Shown: positions 1 through 8,309, counted from the stretch's first letter. The stretch: DNA of 64,000 bases from Sphingomonas sp. LHG3406-1 (GCF_029637485.1 NZ_CP069128.1:2202001-2266000); one strand, 5' to 3'. The notes: generated by a model from the sequence alone, not told the origin. Made by a program: numbers and translations.

Positions 1-1
1 G

Positions 2-406
2 GTGCTGGCGCGGACCATCGCAGACCATGTCGCGAGCTTGCCCCCCAGTGATGCTGCTCACCCTCAGCTCCGCCACCGCCGCGACCGGCCGGTGCGCTTT
101 TCCGGCAGCTGGTCGGTGCGGCTGCAGTCGGGTGGGCACCACGACGCCCACGTCCATCCCGAGGGCTGGTTCAGTTCGGCACTGTACGTGGCGCTGCCGG
201 AAAGGATGGGCGGGGACGACAAGGCCGGCTGGCTGGCGCTCGGCGCGCCGCAGGACAGCCTTGGCCTCGATCTTTCGCCGGTGCGGATGATCGAGCCCAA
301 GCCGGGTCGACTGGTGCTCTTTCCGTCGACCATGTGGCACGGCACGGTTCCGTTCGCCGCGGGCGAGCGGCTGACGGTGGCGTTCGATGTGAAGGTGCCG
401 GCCTGA
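2..406 (+). CDS. 2OG-Fe(II) oxygenase-like protein, C-terminal part (cut by window edge)
   Basis: The frame is already open at the window edge, so only about the last 134 residues are seen. They resemble the C-terminal core of putative 2-oxoglutarate/Fe(II) oxygenases, a family often preceded by TPR repeats. Candidate iron ligands lie in HHDAHVHPEGWF, and a later WHGTVPF is followed by ERLTVAFDV, which fits the second iron histidine and the arginine that binds 2-oxoglutarate. The substrate cannot be inferred. The gene converges on the DUF2093 gene with 32 bp between stops. The family is fairly secure; the true start is outside the window. Confidence 0.72.
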   Translation: MLARTIADHVASLPPSDAAHPQLRHRRDRPVRFSGSWSVRLQSGGHHDAHVHPEGWFSSALYVALPERMGGDDKAGWLALGAPQDSLGLDLSPVRMIEPKPGRLVLFPSTMWHGTVPFAAGERLTVAFDVKVPA

Positions 407-438
407 GTGGACGGTGGCGACGCGAAGGTGGCCGCAGC

Positions 439-642
439 CTAGCGGGCGCGGCCCTCGGCGGTGAAGCTCGCGGCGGCGTCGACATAGGGCTCTTGCCGGG
501 CGACGCTCCAGTAGCGCAGCTGGTCGAGCGAGATCCTGGCCCCGGTGACGGCGCAGCGGACATGATCGCCGTCGCTCAGCAGGCGGAAGGTGCCGGCCAT
601 ATAGTGGATGCGCGCCTCGCGCCCGCTGCCCTGCATCAGCAT
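439..642 (-). CDS. DUF2093 family protein
   Basis: A 67-residue protein opening MLMQGSGREARIHYMAGTF, with the small conserved core typical of DUF2093, an uncharacterised family found in alphaproteobacteria at about this length. It has one internal cysteine (CAVTGARI) and no signal peptide or membrane segment. It lies 27 bp downstream of xseA on the same strand and is probably co-transcribed with it, an arrangement I recall from other alphaproteobacteria. No function is known. No strong Shine-Dalgarno sequence is visible, so expression may depend on xseA read-through. Confidence 0.85.
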   Translation of the reverse strand: MLMQGSGREARIHYMAGTFRLLSDGDHVRCAVTGARISLDQLRYWSVARQEPYVDAAASFTAEGRAR

Positions 643-669
643 GTCGTCACTCGTCCCGTCTCGTTCACC

Positions 670-2070
670 TCAGTCGAAGAGGTTTGGCTGGGGAGGGACA
701 TAGGCGCGCCTGGGGCTTCGCTCAACCTTTGCGGGGGAGGGAGCGGGGGCGGGGGCAGGGGTCGTGGTGCCGTCGACCGTCGCCGGCAACTCGCCGTCCC
801 CGAAGTGGAGCAGGAGGAGGCCGGCGGCGCGGGCGTCGGCGGCGTGGGTGAGGGTGCGGCCGTCCGCTCCCGCCGTGACCCGGACGAAGCCACGGCCGAG
901 CGGCCGGTCGGGGTGGACGAGCGGGAGCATCTTGGCGGCGGCGCCGAGCTGGTCGGTCAGCCGGGCGAGCTTCTGGGAGAGCAAGTCGGGACGGAGGCGG
1001 GCGGCGGTGAGGTTCATCAGCGCCTCGGCCTTGTGGGCACGGGCGGAAAGACCGCGCGGGAGCCGCTCGCCCACCTCGTCGAGCCGCTGGCGCTTGGGCC
1101 CGAGCAAGGTGTCGGGCTCGGGGAAGCGGCAGGCAGTGAGGGCCAACCGCTCGCGTGCGTCGTTGGCGCGCTTGTTGAGGCAGCGGTGCTTGCGGGCGGA
1201 ATAATCGTCGAGCAGCGCCATCAGCTCGGCCCGCACCGGCACCGCCAGTTCGGCGGCGGCAGTGGGGGTGGGCGCGCGAAGGTCGGCGGCATGGTCGATG
1301 AGCGTGGTGTCGGTCTCGTGGCCGACGGCGCTGATCAGGGGGATGGGCGATTCCGCCGCGGCGCGGACCACTTCCTCCTCGTTGAAGGCCCACAGATCCT
1401 CGATCGATCCGCCGCCGCGGGCGACGATGATGAGGTCGGGGCGCTCGGGGTAGGAAGCGAAGCCCCGGATGGCGGCGGCGACCTTGCTCGCCGCGCCCTC
1501 GCCCTGGACCGGCACCGGCCAGACGATCACGCGGGTTGGGCAGCGGTCCTCGAGGCGGTGGAGGATGTCGCGGATGACGGCGCCGGTCGGCGAGGTCACC
1601 ACGCCGATGACTTTTGGCAGGAAGGGCAGCGGCCGCTTGCGGGCGGCGTCGAACAGCCCCTCGGCGGCGAGCGCTCGGCGGCGCTTGTCGAGCAGCGCCA
1701 TGAGCGCGCCTTCGCCGGCCAGCTCCAGCCGCTCGACCACGATCTGATATTTGGAGCGGCCCGGATAGGTGGTCATCTTGCCGGTGGCGATGACCTCGGC
1801 GCCGTCTTCGGGGCGGAAGGCGAGGCCGCCGGCGGCGCTGCGCCAGATGACCGCATCGATGCAGGCCGCGTCGTCCTTCAGGGTGAAGTAGCAATGCCCC
1901 GAGCTGTGCCGCTTCCAGCCCGAAATCTCGCCGCGCACACGAATCCGGCCGAACCGGTCCTCGACGGTGCGCTTCACGGCATGGGCCAGTTCGCCGACAC
2001 TCATCGGCGGTGAATTGTCGCCCTGCCTTCCCTCCGCTAGGAGGCTGCCGGGAATGTCGAACTCTTCCAT
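670..2070 (-). CDS. xseA: Exodeoxyribonuclease VII large subunit
   Basis: A 466-residue XseA. Together with XseB, which is not in this window, the family forms the exonuclease that degrades single-stranded DNA to oligonucleotides. The N-terminal OB-fold begins near [10 protein letters not shown], followed by [20 protein letters not shown]. The catalytic domain carries [29 protein letters not shown] and [20 protein letters not shown], all typical. The start ATG at 2070 keeps the conserved GDNSPP leader and has an AGGAT a few bases upstream. This start lies inside the first codons of the divergent purD, giving a 17-bp head-to-head overlap. A proline/alanine-rich tail ends in NLFD. Confidence 0.96.
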   Translation of the reverse strand: MEEFDIPGSLLAEGRQGDNSPPMSVGELAHAVKRTVEDRFGRIRVRGEISGWKRHSSGHCYFTLKDDAACIDAVIWRSAAGGLAFRPEDGAEVIATGKMTTYPGRSKYQIVVERLELAGEGALMALLDKRRRALAAEGLFDAARKRPLPFLPKVIGVVTSPTGAVIRDILHRLEDRCPTRVIVWPVPVQGEGAASKVAAAIRGFASYPERPDLIIVARGGGSIEDLWAFNEEEVVRAAAESPIPLISAVGHETDTTLIDHAADLRAPTPTAAAELAVPVRAELMALLDDYSARKHRCLNKRANDARERLALTACRFPEPDTLLGPKRQRLDEVGERLPRGLSARAHKAEALMNLTAARLRPDLLSQKLARLTDQLGAAAKMLPLVHPDRPLGRGFVRVTAGADGRTLTHAADARAAGLLLLHFGDGELPATVDGTTTPAPAPAPSPAKVERSPRRAYVPPQPNLFD

Positions 2071-3325
2071 CAATATCCTGCTGCTGGGCTCGGGCGGGCG
2101 CGAGGATGCGCTGGCCTGGGCCTTGAGGCAATCGCCGAGCTGCAACCATCTGATCGCCGCGCCGGGCAATCCCGGGATCGCGCGCTGGGCCGAATGCCTC
2201 GCCATCGACCCCAGCGACCCCGCGAAGGTGGTGGCGCTCGCGAGGGAGCGCAATGTCGGGCTGGTCGTGGTCGGTCCCGAAGCGCCGCTGGTGGCGGGGG
2301 TGGCCGATGCGTGCAGCGAGGCTGGCATTCCGGTGTTCGGGCCGTCGGCGGCGGCGGCGATGCTGGAGGGAAGCAAGGGCTTCACCAAGGACCTGTGCCT
2401 GGCCGAGGGAATTCCGACCGCCCGCTACGTCCGGACCGACGACCTGGAGACGGCGAACGCGTCGCTGGACGAGTTCGGCCTGCCGGTGGTGGTCAAGGCC
2501 GACGGGCTGGCGGCGGGCAAGGGCGTGACCATCGCGATGACCCGCGCGGAAGCCGAGGCGGCGGTGCGCGCGGCCAATGGCGGGCCGCTGGTGATCGAGC
2601 AATTCCTCGAAGGCGAGGAGGCGAGCCTGTTCGCCCTGGTCCACGGCGAGCAGGCGGTGGCGCTCGCCTCGGCGCAGGACCACAAGCGGGTTGGCGAGGG
2701 CGATACGGGTCCCAACACCGGCGGCATGGGCGCTTACTCGCCGGCGCCGGTTCTGACCCCCGAGCTCGAGCGGCGGGCGATGGAGGAGATCGTCCTGCCG
2801 ACCGCGCGGGCGATGGTGCGGGCGGGAACGCCGTTCGTCGGCGTGCTCTATGCCGGGCTCATGCTGACCGACGAGGGACCCAAGCTGATCGAATATAACG
2901 TCCGCTTCGGCGATCCCGAGTGCGAGGCGATCATGCCGCGCCTGAAGGGCGACGTGGCCCAGCTGCTGCTGGCGGTGGCGGAAGGGCGGATGGACGCGGT
3001 CCGGCCGGAGCTTTCGGCCGAGCACAGCATGACGGTGATCCTTGCGGCGGGGGGCTATCCCGGGACGCCGCGCAAGGGCGGGACGATCGACGGGATCGAG
3101 GCCGCCGAACGGGTGCCGGGCGTGACCGTCTTCCATGCCGGCACCGCGCGGCACGGATCGGGCGCGCTGCTGGCGGCGGGCGGACGGGTGCTGGCCGTGA
3201 CGGCGGTGGGCCCAAGCCTCGCCGAGGCGCGGGCGCGGGCCTATCAGGCGGTGGACGCGATCGACTTTGCCGATGGCTTTCACCGCCGCGACATCGGATG
3301 GCGCGAGCTGGAGCGGAGCGCATGA
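2054..3325 (+). CDS. purD: Phosphoribosylamine-glycine ligase (GAR synthetase)
   Basis: A 423-residue PurD catalysing ATP-dependent ligation of glycine to 5-phosphoribosylamine, the second step of purine synthesis. It shows the N-terminal loop LLLGSGGRE, the ATP-grasp segment [28 protein letters not shown] and [14 protein letters not shown]. The usual GGREHAL motif reads GGREDAL here, with Asp18 in place of His. The ATG at 2054 is preceded by a good AGGAGG about 9 bp upstream, which supports this start although it overlaps xseA. The stop overlaps the next gene as ATGA, so purD heads a coupled four-gene set. Confidence 0.97.
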   Translation: MSNSSINILLLGSGGREDALAWALRQSPSCNHLIAAPGNPGIARWAECLAIDPSDPAKVVALARERNVGLVVVGPEAPLVAGVADACSEAGIPVFGPSAAAAMLEGSKGFTKDLCLAEGIPTARYVRTDDLETANASLDEFGLPVVVKADGLAAGKGVTIAMTRAEAEAAVRAANGGPLVIEQFLEGEEASLFALVHGEQAVALASAQDHKRVGEGDTGPNTGGMGAYSPAPVLTPELERRAMEEIVLPTARAMVRAGTPFVGVLYAGLMLTDEGPKLIEYNVRFGDPECEAIMPRLKGDVAQLLLAVAEGRMDAVRPELSAEHSMTVILAAGGYPGTPRKGGTIDGIEAAERVPGVTVFHAGTARHGSGALLAAGGRVLAVTAVGPSLAEARARAYQAVDAIDFADGFHRRDIGWRELERSA

Positions 3326-3723
3326 ACCGGAAGATGATCCTCGGCATGGGTGCGCTGGCGGCGGTGGCTGTGGCCGAACTCCATCACGGCCTGCTCGGCG
3401 GTGCCGAGGTCGAGGCGCGGATCGAGCAACGGGCCCGCAACCTGCTCTTCTATTACGACCTGCCGCAGATCAGCGCGCGGATGGATGAGAAGCCGCTCAG
3501 CCGACGCCTGATCCTGGCGGGCCCGGCGGACGACTTCCAGCGTCGTGCGTTGGTGGAGAAGATGGGAGAGCTTCCGGGAGTGAACGAGGTGCGCTGGGCG
3601 CCGGGCAGCCCGGTCGTCGACTATTGGGCCGAACGCCGCCGCCGCCGGGCGCAGCAGGCGCAGGAAGCGCCGCAGCCGGAGGCGCCCGCGCCGAAGTCCA
3701 GGCCGGCCGAGGCGACCCGCTGA
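3322..3723 (+). CDS. Signal-anchored BON-like small protein
   Basis: A 133-residue protein with an N-terminal hydrophobic segment (ILGMGALAAVAVAEL), so exported or membrane-anchored. Residues about 60-100 (LILAGPADDFQRRALVEKM followed by ELPGVNEVRW) have the look of a BON fold, a lipid- or envelope-associated domain, but the match is judged by eye. The C-terminus is arginine-rich and then proline/alanine-rich. The start overlaps the purD stop as ATGA and the stop overlaps the next start as TGATG, so it should be made from the purD transcript. Function unknown. Confidence 0.75.
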   Translation: MNRKMILGMGALAAVAVAELHHGLLGGAEVEARIEQRARNLLFYYDLPQISARMDEKPLSRRLILAGPADDFQRRALVEKMGELPGVNEVRWAPGSPVVDYWAERRRRRAQQAQEAPQPEAPAPKSRPAEATR

Positions 3724-3854
3724 TGCCGACCCTGCCACTGTTCGTCGAAGCAGCCCTGCTCGGCCTTGTCGGCTTCGGGCTCGGCCTCGTCGTCGCTTAT
3801 CTCGCCGAGCTTCACCGCCGGCGGCAGTCCAGAGGATGGAACGAGTGGGAATGA
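3723..3854 (+). CDS. 43-residue single-pass membrane protein
   Basis: A tiny protein consisting of one hydrophobic helix (ALLGLVGFGLGLVVAYLAEL) and a basic cytoplasmic tail (HRRRQSRGWNEWE). It starts at the TGATG junction with the BON-like gene and stops at the ATGA junction with the HhH gene. The two overlaps and the clear hydrophobic/basic layout make it much more likely to be a gene than a chance ORF. A role as a small partner of the neighbouring membrane proteins is inference only. Confidence 0.65.
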   Translation: MPTLPLFVEAALLGLVGFGLGLVVAYLAELHRRRQSRGWNEWE

Positions 3855-4378
3855 CTGAATTGCTGAACGCTTACTGGCCGATGATCCTGATCGCGGTCGC
3901 CATTGGCCTCGTCGTCGGCCTGATCGTCTTCCGCAAGCCCAAGCAGAAGGTGACGCTGAGCAAGACCGAGACGCCGGTCCGTCCGCACATGGCGGTGGCC
4001 GAGGAGCGCCGGGCGCCGGCGGCCGATCCGGGCGGCGAGGGCAATGGCATCGGCGACGAGATCGCCGCTGCGGCGAGCGACGTCGCCGGCCAGGTGGTCG
4101 GCGCCAAGGTGCACTCCAACCTGCCGGGCAGCCACGGCGTGCCCGACGACCTGCAGCGGATGAAGGGCGTCGGCCCCAAGCTCGCCGGCCTGCTCCAGGC
4201 GCGCGGCCTGATCAGCTTCCAGCAGATCGCCGCCCTGACGCCGGAGGAGGTCACCGCGATCGATGCCGACCTCGGCGCCTTCAAGGGCCGCCTCACCCGC
4301 GACCGGGTGATCGAACAGGCCGCCTATCTCGCCCGCGGCGACCAGGCCGGATACGAGCGGGAGTTCGGCAAGCTCTGA
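3851..4378 (+). CDS. Membrane-anchored helix-hairpin-helix protein
   Basis: A 175-residue protein. Residues 8-27 (YWPMILIAVAIGLVVGLIVF) form a transmembrane helix, followed by a charged linker. The C-terminal 75 residues contain a helix-hairpin-helix unit, LQRMKGVGPKLAGLLQARGL, of the kind annotated as predicted flap-endonuclease-like 5' nuclease/HhH (COG3743). HhH domains bind DNA without sequence specificity, so a membrane-tethered copy is unusual. The start chosen is ATG 3851, which overlaps the previous stop; an in-frame ATG at 3836 is possible. Last gene of the purD set, followed at once by a strong hairpin. Confidence 0.82.
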   Translation: MTELLNAYWPMILIAVAIGLVVGLIVFRKPKQKVTLSKTETPVRPHMAVAEERRAPAADPGGEGNGIGDEIAAAASDVAGQVVGAKVHSNLPGSHGVPDDLQRMKGVGPKLAGLLQARGLISFQQIAALTPEEVTAIDADLGAFKGRLTRDRVIEQAAYLARGDQAGYEREFGKL

Positions 4379-4409
4379 CGCGGGAGAGCGCCGGCCGGGC
4401 GCTCCCGCG
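4379..4409 (+). terminator. GC-rich hairpin closing the purD operon
   Basis: Directly after the stop codon the sequence folds into a long stem (CGCGGGAG, a two-base bulge, GCGCC, loop, GGCGC, CCCGCG). There is no T-run after it, so it may act as a Rho-assisted or RNA-stabilising 3' end rather than a classical intrinsic terminator. Confidence 0.5.
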
Positions 4410-4712
4410 GTTGAGGTCACACCATCGCCGATGCGGAATCGCGCCGTAGCGGCGGCCCTCCCGCGACTTTTTCAACGAAGTCAGGGCCTTGGGGCCCGTG
4501 CTGCAGGAAGGCGAAGATGAACAAGGTCACGAAGGTCACCGGTGGCGGCCTGTTCGCTCGGGTTCGGTGTGACCTTCGGAGGGGCGCATTCGGCAATGAG
4601 AAAGAACGGACGGTAAACTTCTGCGGTCAGGCAAGCAGGCGGAATCCTACTAAGCAAGCCGCTACGGTAATGTCTGCTTTGGGTGGAAAGCGGACCCTCG
4701 CGCTTGTGGGCA
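4410..4712. other. Non-coding stretch of lower coding quality
   Basis: About 300 bp without a convincing gene. Plus-strand frames here give compositions unlike the neighbours, and one of them reads through the palindromic repeat at 4670, so I treat it as spurious. The base composition looks less GC-biased than the flanking genes. No tRNA or clear promoter was found. Confidence 0.5.
4670..4695. repeat. Palindromic intergenic repeat, copy 1 (ATGTCTGC...GCGGAC)
   Basis: A short imperfect palindrome: ATGTCTGCTTT, then GGGTGGAAAGCGGAC. It matches the copy at 5009-5036 in design (ATGTCCGC, centre GGGT, CGGACAT). Elements of this form recur in intergenic DNA of sphingomonads as I recall them and often produce false ORFs starting MSALG or MSAMG. 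Function unknown. Confidence 0.6.
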
Positions 4713-4970
4713 TCACGACGCGTAGATTAGGTTCGCGATGGCGTTCGATCCCCACACGAATAACGCGAACACCACCGTCTCAGCGGCGGCGAAGAGGTAG
4801 CGGTCTCGCCATCGAAGCACTCGGCTTCCCGCGAAAAGCACCAGTGCAATGGCAGCAGCCGGTAGCAGCGGCAGCCGCTCAATCTCATTCGAGGGCACGT
4901 AGGGCAGCGTGAAGAAGAGCGCCGCGAAGAGCAGGGCCGCTTCTGCCAACCGAACGCCAGCTTCTTTCAT
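4713..4970 (-). CDS. Hypothetical 85-residue membrane protein
   Basis: The protein is strongly hydrophobic with three probable helices (AALLFAALFFTLPYV, LLPAAAIALVLFAGS and FAAAETVVFALFVWG) separated by short charged loops such as RVLRWRDRYL, a credible membrane topology. It has no recognised family. No Shine-Dalgarno sequence precedes the ATG at 4970. It sits between two copies of the same palindromic repeat and in DNA of looser composition than its neighbours, so it may be recently acquired or decaying. Confidence 0.5.
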   Translation of the reverse strand: MKEAGVRLAEAALLFAALFFTLPYVPSNEIERLPLLPAAAIALVLFAGSRVLRWRDRYLFAAAETVVFALFVWGSNAIANLIYAS

Positions 4971-5008
4971 CAGAGGAGACTAGCGCCGTCATCATCTTGC
5001 GCAACTGA

Positions 5009-5036
5009 ATGTCCGCAATGGGTCGAAAACGGACAT
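5009..5036. repeat. Palindromic intergenic repeat, copy 2 (ATGTCCGC...CGGACAT)
   Basis: A 28-bp palindrome with perfect 7-bp arms ATGTCCG and CGGACAT around CAATGGGTCGAAAA. It is in the same orientation as the copy at 4670-4695, so the two are direct repeats about 310 bp apart that flank the 85-residue membrane ORF. Confidence 0.65.
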
Positions 5037-5106
5037 GCGGCGAGGAGAGGCGGATCTGGGCTCTGGCGTGGAAGAGGGTCGGTCCGCGAGCCGGTGGGAC
5101 AGTTGG

Positions 5107-6840
5107 TTACAGGCGGTCCATCCGCAGCCAGCGGCGATCGCCTGACCAGGCCTTGCGGAAGGCGGCTTCGGTGCGTGTCGCCTCCTCGTGGCGGCCGAGC
5201 GCGCGCTCGGAAGCGGCGAGGCCGTGGAGCACCCAGCCGTTGTTGGGCGACTGCGCCAGGGCCGTCGCGAAGGCCGCGCGGGAGGCCTCGTAGCGGCCCG
5301 CCTGGAACAGGGCCGCGCCGAGCGACTGATTGACGGGATAATACCAGTAGGGCGGCTCCATATACGGAATGGACTGCTCGATCGCCGCCGCTTCGCGCAG
5401 CAGCGCGACGGCACTGGCATATTGCCGGTTGGCCTGCGCCCAGCGCGCCCTCGCCACCTTCTCGGCAAGCTTTACCAGGTCTTTTGCAGGAACGCCCTGG
5501 TCGATCATCGGCTGGAGGGCGTCGCTGGCGCCGATCGCCCGGAGCCTCGCGATCTCCCGGTCGAAGCCGGCGCGGTCGCGCTGCCGGGCGCGGGCGACGG
5601 CGCGGGCGTAGAAGCGCATGGCGGTGGGATAGGGCAGCCGGGCGTCGGGAGCCTTCATCGCCAGGATCTCGGCCGGCGAGGCGAATTGCGCGGCGGCGAA
5701 ATAGGGGGCGGCATTGACCGCCTGGATCCAGGCGATCCGGGCGCTGACGGCGGGGTCGAGCAGCCGGTCGAGCTTGCGCGCCTCGCGGATGGCGACCGTC
5801 ATCTCGCCGGCCATCTGGGCGGACGCCACGATGAAGTGCACGTTGTGGGGATAGTAGCCGTAGCGGACGAGCCCCTTGTCGCCGCTTTCCCGGATCCAGG
5901 CTTCGTCCGCGCGGGCGGCGGCCATGTTGGCGCGGATCGAATCCTGCCAGCGGCCGCGCACGTAATAGATGTGCGCGGGCATGTGGACGAGGTGTCCGAG
6001 CGCCGGCGCCAGCGGCCGGTCAAGCCGGTCAGCGGCCGCTTCGGCGCGGCCTGGCTCCGGACCATTCTCCATCAGGTGGACGTAGAGGTGGGCGGCCTGC
6101 GGATGATCGGGGCTGCGGGCGAGCACGGTTTCGACCAGCCGAACGGCGTCCGCGATCCGCTCCTTCGGCTGCTTGTCGGCGGCCCAATAATCCCACGGCC
6201 TGGTGTTCATCGCGGCTTCCGCGGCGACGAGGGCGAGGTCGTCATGGGCCGGGTGCGCCCGTGCGGCGGCCAGCATGGCGTCGGCGAAGCTGCGATCGAG
6301 AGCGGCGCGGTCGGCCGCGGGATCGAGCGCGTAGCGCCTGGCCATGGCGGCGGTCAGGGCCTGCTCGACCGGCGTGGCCTTGCGTGCCAGCCAATCGGCG
6401 TAGGCGGCGGCGCCGAAGGCCCGGGCGTTGACCGCGGAGTCCATCGGCGCGTTGATGTTGGGGCCGTGCGCAAAGGCTTCGCCCCACCAGCACATGGCGC
6501 AGGCCGGATCGCGCCGCTGTGCCTCGCGGAAGGACGCGATCGCCGCCGCATGGTTGAAGCCATAGGCGAAGGCCAGCCCCTGGTCGAAGTAGCGCTGCGC
6601 GTCGGGACTGGCGGTCGTGATCGGGAAGCCGACCCCGCCCATGCCGTCGTGGAGGCGTATGGTGGCCGACGGAGACAGCTGGACGGCGGCCGCCGACAGG
6701 GACAGCATTGCCCGCATCGAGTGGCCACGGTGAAAGCCGCCGGCGTGCGCAGCGTGGGAGGGAGGCGGCGCGGGCGCTTCGGCCCCGACCAGCGTGCAGG
6801 CCGCTAATGCCAGCACCAGAGCACGAATATGCTGCTTCAT
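5107..6840 (-). CDS. Secreted TPR-type protein with conserved histidine motifs
   Basis: A 577-residue protein with an N-terminal signal peptide (HIRALVLALAACTL; the Cys is not in a clean lipobox). It then shows a TPR-like solenoid: AQRYFDQGLAFAYGFNH pairs with FREAQRRDPACAMCWWGEA, and C-terminal repeats include FQAGRYEASRAAFATALA. Conserved elements of this uncharacterised family are visible: CAMCWWGEAFAHGPNIN, HLYVHLMENG, HMPAHIYYVRGRW and YYPHNVHF. The repeated histidines could bind metal or haem, but that is inference. The start ATG at 6840 gives a proper signal sequence; the frame upstream is shadow. Single-gene unit. Confidence 0.85.
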   Translation of the reverse strand: MKQHIRALVLALAACTLVGAEAPAPPPSHAAHAGGFHRGHSMRAMLSLSAAAVQLSPSATIRLHDGMGGVGFPITTASPDAQRYFDQGLAFAYGFNHAAAIASFREAQRRDPACAMCWWGEAFAHGPNINAPMDSAVNARAFGAAAYADWLARKATPVEQALTAAMARRYALDPAADRAALDRSFADAMLAAARAHPAHDDLALVAAEAAMNTRPWDYWAADKQPKERIADAVRLVETVLARSPDHPQAAHLYVHLMENGPEPGRAEAAADRLDRPLAPALGHLVHMPAHIYYVRGRWQDSIRANMAAARADEAWIRESGDKGLVRYGYYPHNVHFIVASAQMAGEMTVAIREARKLDRLLDPAVSARIAWIQAVNAAPYFAAAQFASPAEILAMKAPDARLPYPTAMRFYARAVARARQRDRAGFDREIARLRAIGASDALQPMIDQGVPAKDLVKLAEKVARARWAQANRQYASAVALLREAAAIEQSIPYMEPPYWYYPVNQSLGAALFQAGRYEASRAAFATALAQSPNNGWVLHGLAASERALGRHEEATRTEAAFRKAWSGDRRWLRMDRL

Positions 6841-7139
6841 CGCCAACCCCCATCGACGGAGGGCAGGATTGTAGCACATTTTGCGGCTGCAATCTCCACC
6901 TGCCGGGCGAGGGGCGACCGGTTCGGGCAACCTCTTGCGTCTACCGGCCGAATGAGGCAGCTTTGATGCACCGGCGGCCCTGACGGCCGCTGCTGAGGAC
7001 CACGCGCCCACGATGCTTCGCTTTCGGGTCATGGTGAACTTTACCGGCCGGCATTCCTGCGGGGTGCCGGACAAGAAGGTCATCAACCCGAATTGAGCGC
7101 CTGAACCCGACCGCGGACAGGCGCGGGAGGTCCAGGAAA
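6841..7139. other. Divergent intergenic region between the TPR gene and the CM/PDT gene
   Basis: About 300 bp separating two divergent genes. It holds a hairpin GCGGCC/GGCCGC around 6973-6989 and, just upstream of 7140, a good Shine-Dalgarno GGAGG at 7126-7130. Promoters for both genes must lie here but none matches a consensus well enough to call. Confidence 0.45.
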
Positions 7140-8309
7140 ATGAAGCTCGATCCTCAACTCAACAGCATCATTGCGTCTCCGCCCGTCGACCTGCTGCGGG
7201 CCGACATCGACCGCATCGACGACCAGATCCTCGCCCTGCTCGAGCAGCGCTATCCGCTGGTGCAGCGGATCGCGGCGGCGAAGAACATCGAGCAGGAGCC
7301 CGCACTGGCGCTGCGGCCGGCGCGGGAACGGCACATCGTCGACCGGCTGTCGGCCCGGGCGGTGCAGGTGCCGGCCGAGGACGTGCGGCACATCTGGCGC
7401 TCGATCCTGTCGCTGAGCGCCAAGCACCAGCGCGCCTATCGCATCATCCTGTGGGGGCCGGAGACGGCGCGGCTGGCGCTCTCGACGCTGGCGGCGGCGC
7501 GCTACGGCGACCGGGTGGCGATCGACTGGGCTGGGGGCGAGGGCTGGACCGAGGCGCTGGAGGAGGCGCGCCGGGGCGATGCGATCCTGATGGTGCCCGC
7601 GGACATGGAACGCGGGGCGGCGTGGGAGGGGCTGGACCTGATCGCCCGTCACCCGACCGGATGCGATACGCACCCGTGGGTGATGGAGCTGGGGCGGCTG
7701 GCCGACAGCGGCGAATGGCTGGGGGCAGAGGGCGCGGCGGAGGCCGATGCCGCACCGCGCAGGACGGTCGCCTATCTTGGCGGGCATGGCAGCTTCTCGG
7801 AAGAGGCGTGCCTTCGCTTCGTGCCGGCGCACGACCTGCTTGCGTGCGGTGATTTCGAGACGGTGTTGCGGGCGGTGCGCGAGGGCACGGCGGACCTGGC
7901 GGTGGTGCCGGTCGAAAACAGCCTGGCGGGACCGATCACGGCGGTGCGCGACCTTCTCGGCCATGCCGAGCTGAAGGTGATCGGGGAGGAGCGGCTGGAC
8001 GTGCGGCTGCACCTGCTCGGAACCGAGGGCGCGGCGATCAGGGGCATCGAGCGTGTGGCGAGCCACGCGGCGGCGCTCACGCAGTGCGCGGAGTGGCTTG
8101 GCGGGCACTCATGGGAACGGACGGCGGTGGCGAGCACGTCGGAAGCGGCAGCGATGGTGGCGGCGGCGGGCGACCCGCAGTGGGCGGCGATCGGATCGGA
8201 AGTGGCGGCGGCCCTGCACGGCCTCACCATCCTCGCCCGCGACCTTCAGGGGTCGGCCGAGAATGTCACCCGCTTCGCCATCGTCGAACGGCGCGACAGC
8301 TACGCCTGA
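7140..8309 (+). CDS. pheA: Chorismate mutase / prephenate dehydratase fusion lacking an ACT domain
   Basis: A 389-residue fusion. Residues 15-95 are an AroQ chorismate mutase in which Arg20, Arg37, Lys48 and Arg62-Glu63 align with catalytic residues of the E. coli P-protein. Residues about 100-205 (ILWGPETARLALSTL to LGRLADSG) form an extra linker or domain. Residues 207-389 are a prephenate dehydratase domain: VAYLGGHGSFSEEA, VPVENSLAGPI and a final ENVTRF with the catalytic Thr377-Arg378-Phe379. The protein ends ten residues later, so the phenylalanine-sensing ACT domain is absent. Product would be phenylpyruvate. GGAGG lies 9 bp before the ATG. Confidence 0.88.
   Translation: MKLDPQLNSIIASPPVDLLRADIDRIDDQILALLEQRYPLVQRIAAAKNIEQEPALALRPARERHIVDRLSARAVQVPAEDVRHIWRSILSLSAKHQRAYRIILWGPETARLALSTLAAARYGDRVAIDWAGGEGWTEALEEARRGDAILMVPADMERGAAWEGLDLIARHPTGCDTHPWVMELGRLADSGEWLGAEGAAEADAAPRRTVAYLGGHGSFSEEACLRFVPAHDLLACGDFETVLRAVREGTADLAVVPVENSLAGPITAVRDLLGHAELKVIGEERLDVRLHLLGTEGAAIRGIERVASHAAALTQCAEWLGGHSWERTAVASTSEAAAMVAAAGDPQWAAIGSEVAAALHGLTILARDLQGSAENVTRFAIVERRDSYA

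Noticed and set aside
722..3283. An 853-codon open frame on the minus strand spanning xseA and purD
   Set aside because: Arg/Pro/Ala-rich shadow of two well-supported genes, no domains; typical of high-GC DNA.
4517..4912. A 131-codon plus-strand frame starting MNKVTKVTGGG
   Set aside because: Runs through the palindromic repeat (giving the spurious MSALGGKRT segment) and opposes a better membrane ORF; composition is not protein-like.
5009..5293. Frame starting MSAMGRKRT inside repeat copy 2
   Set aside because: Start codon is supplied by the repeat; the rest is antisense to the TPR gene.
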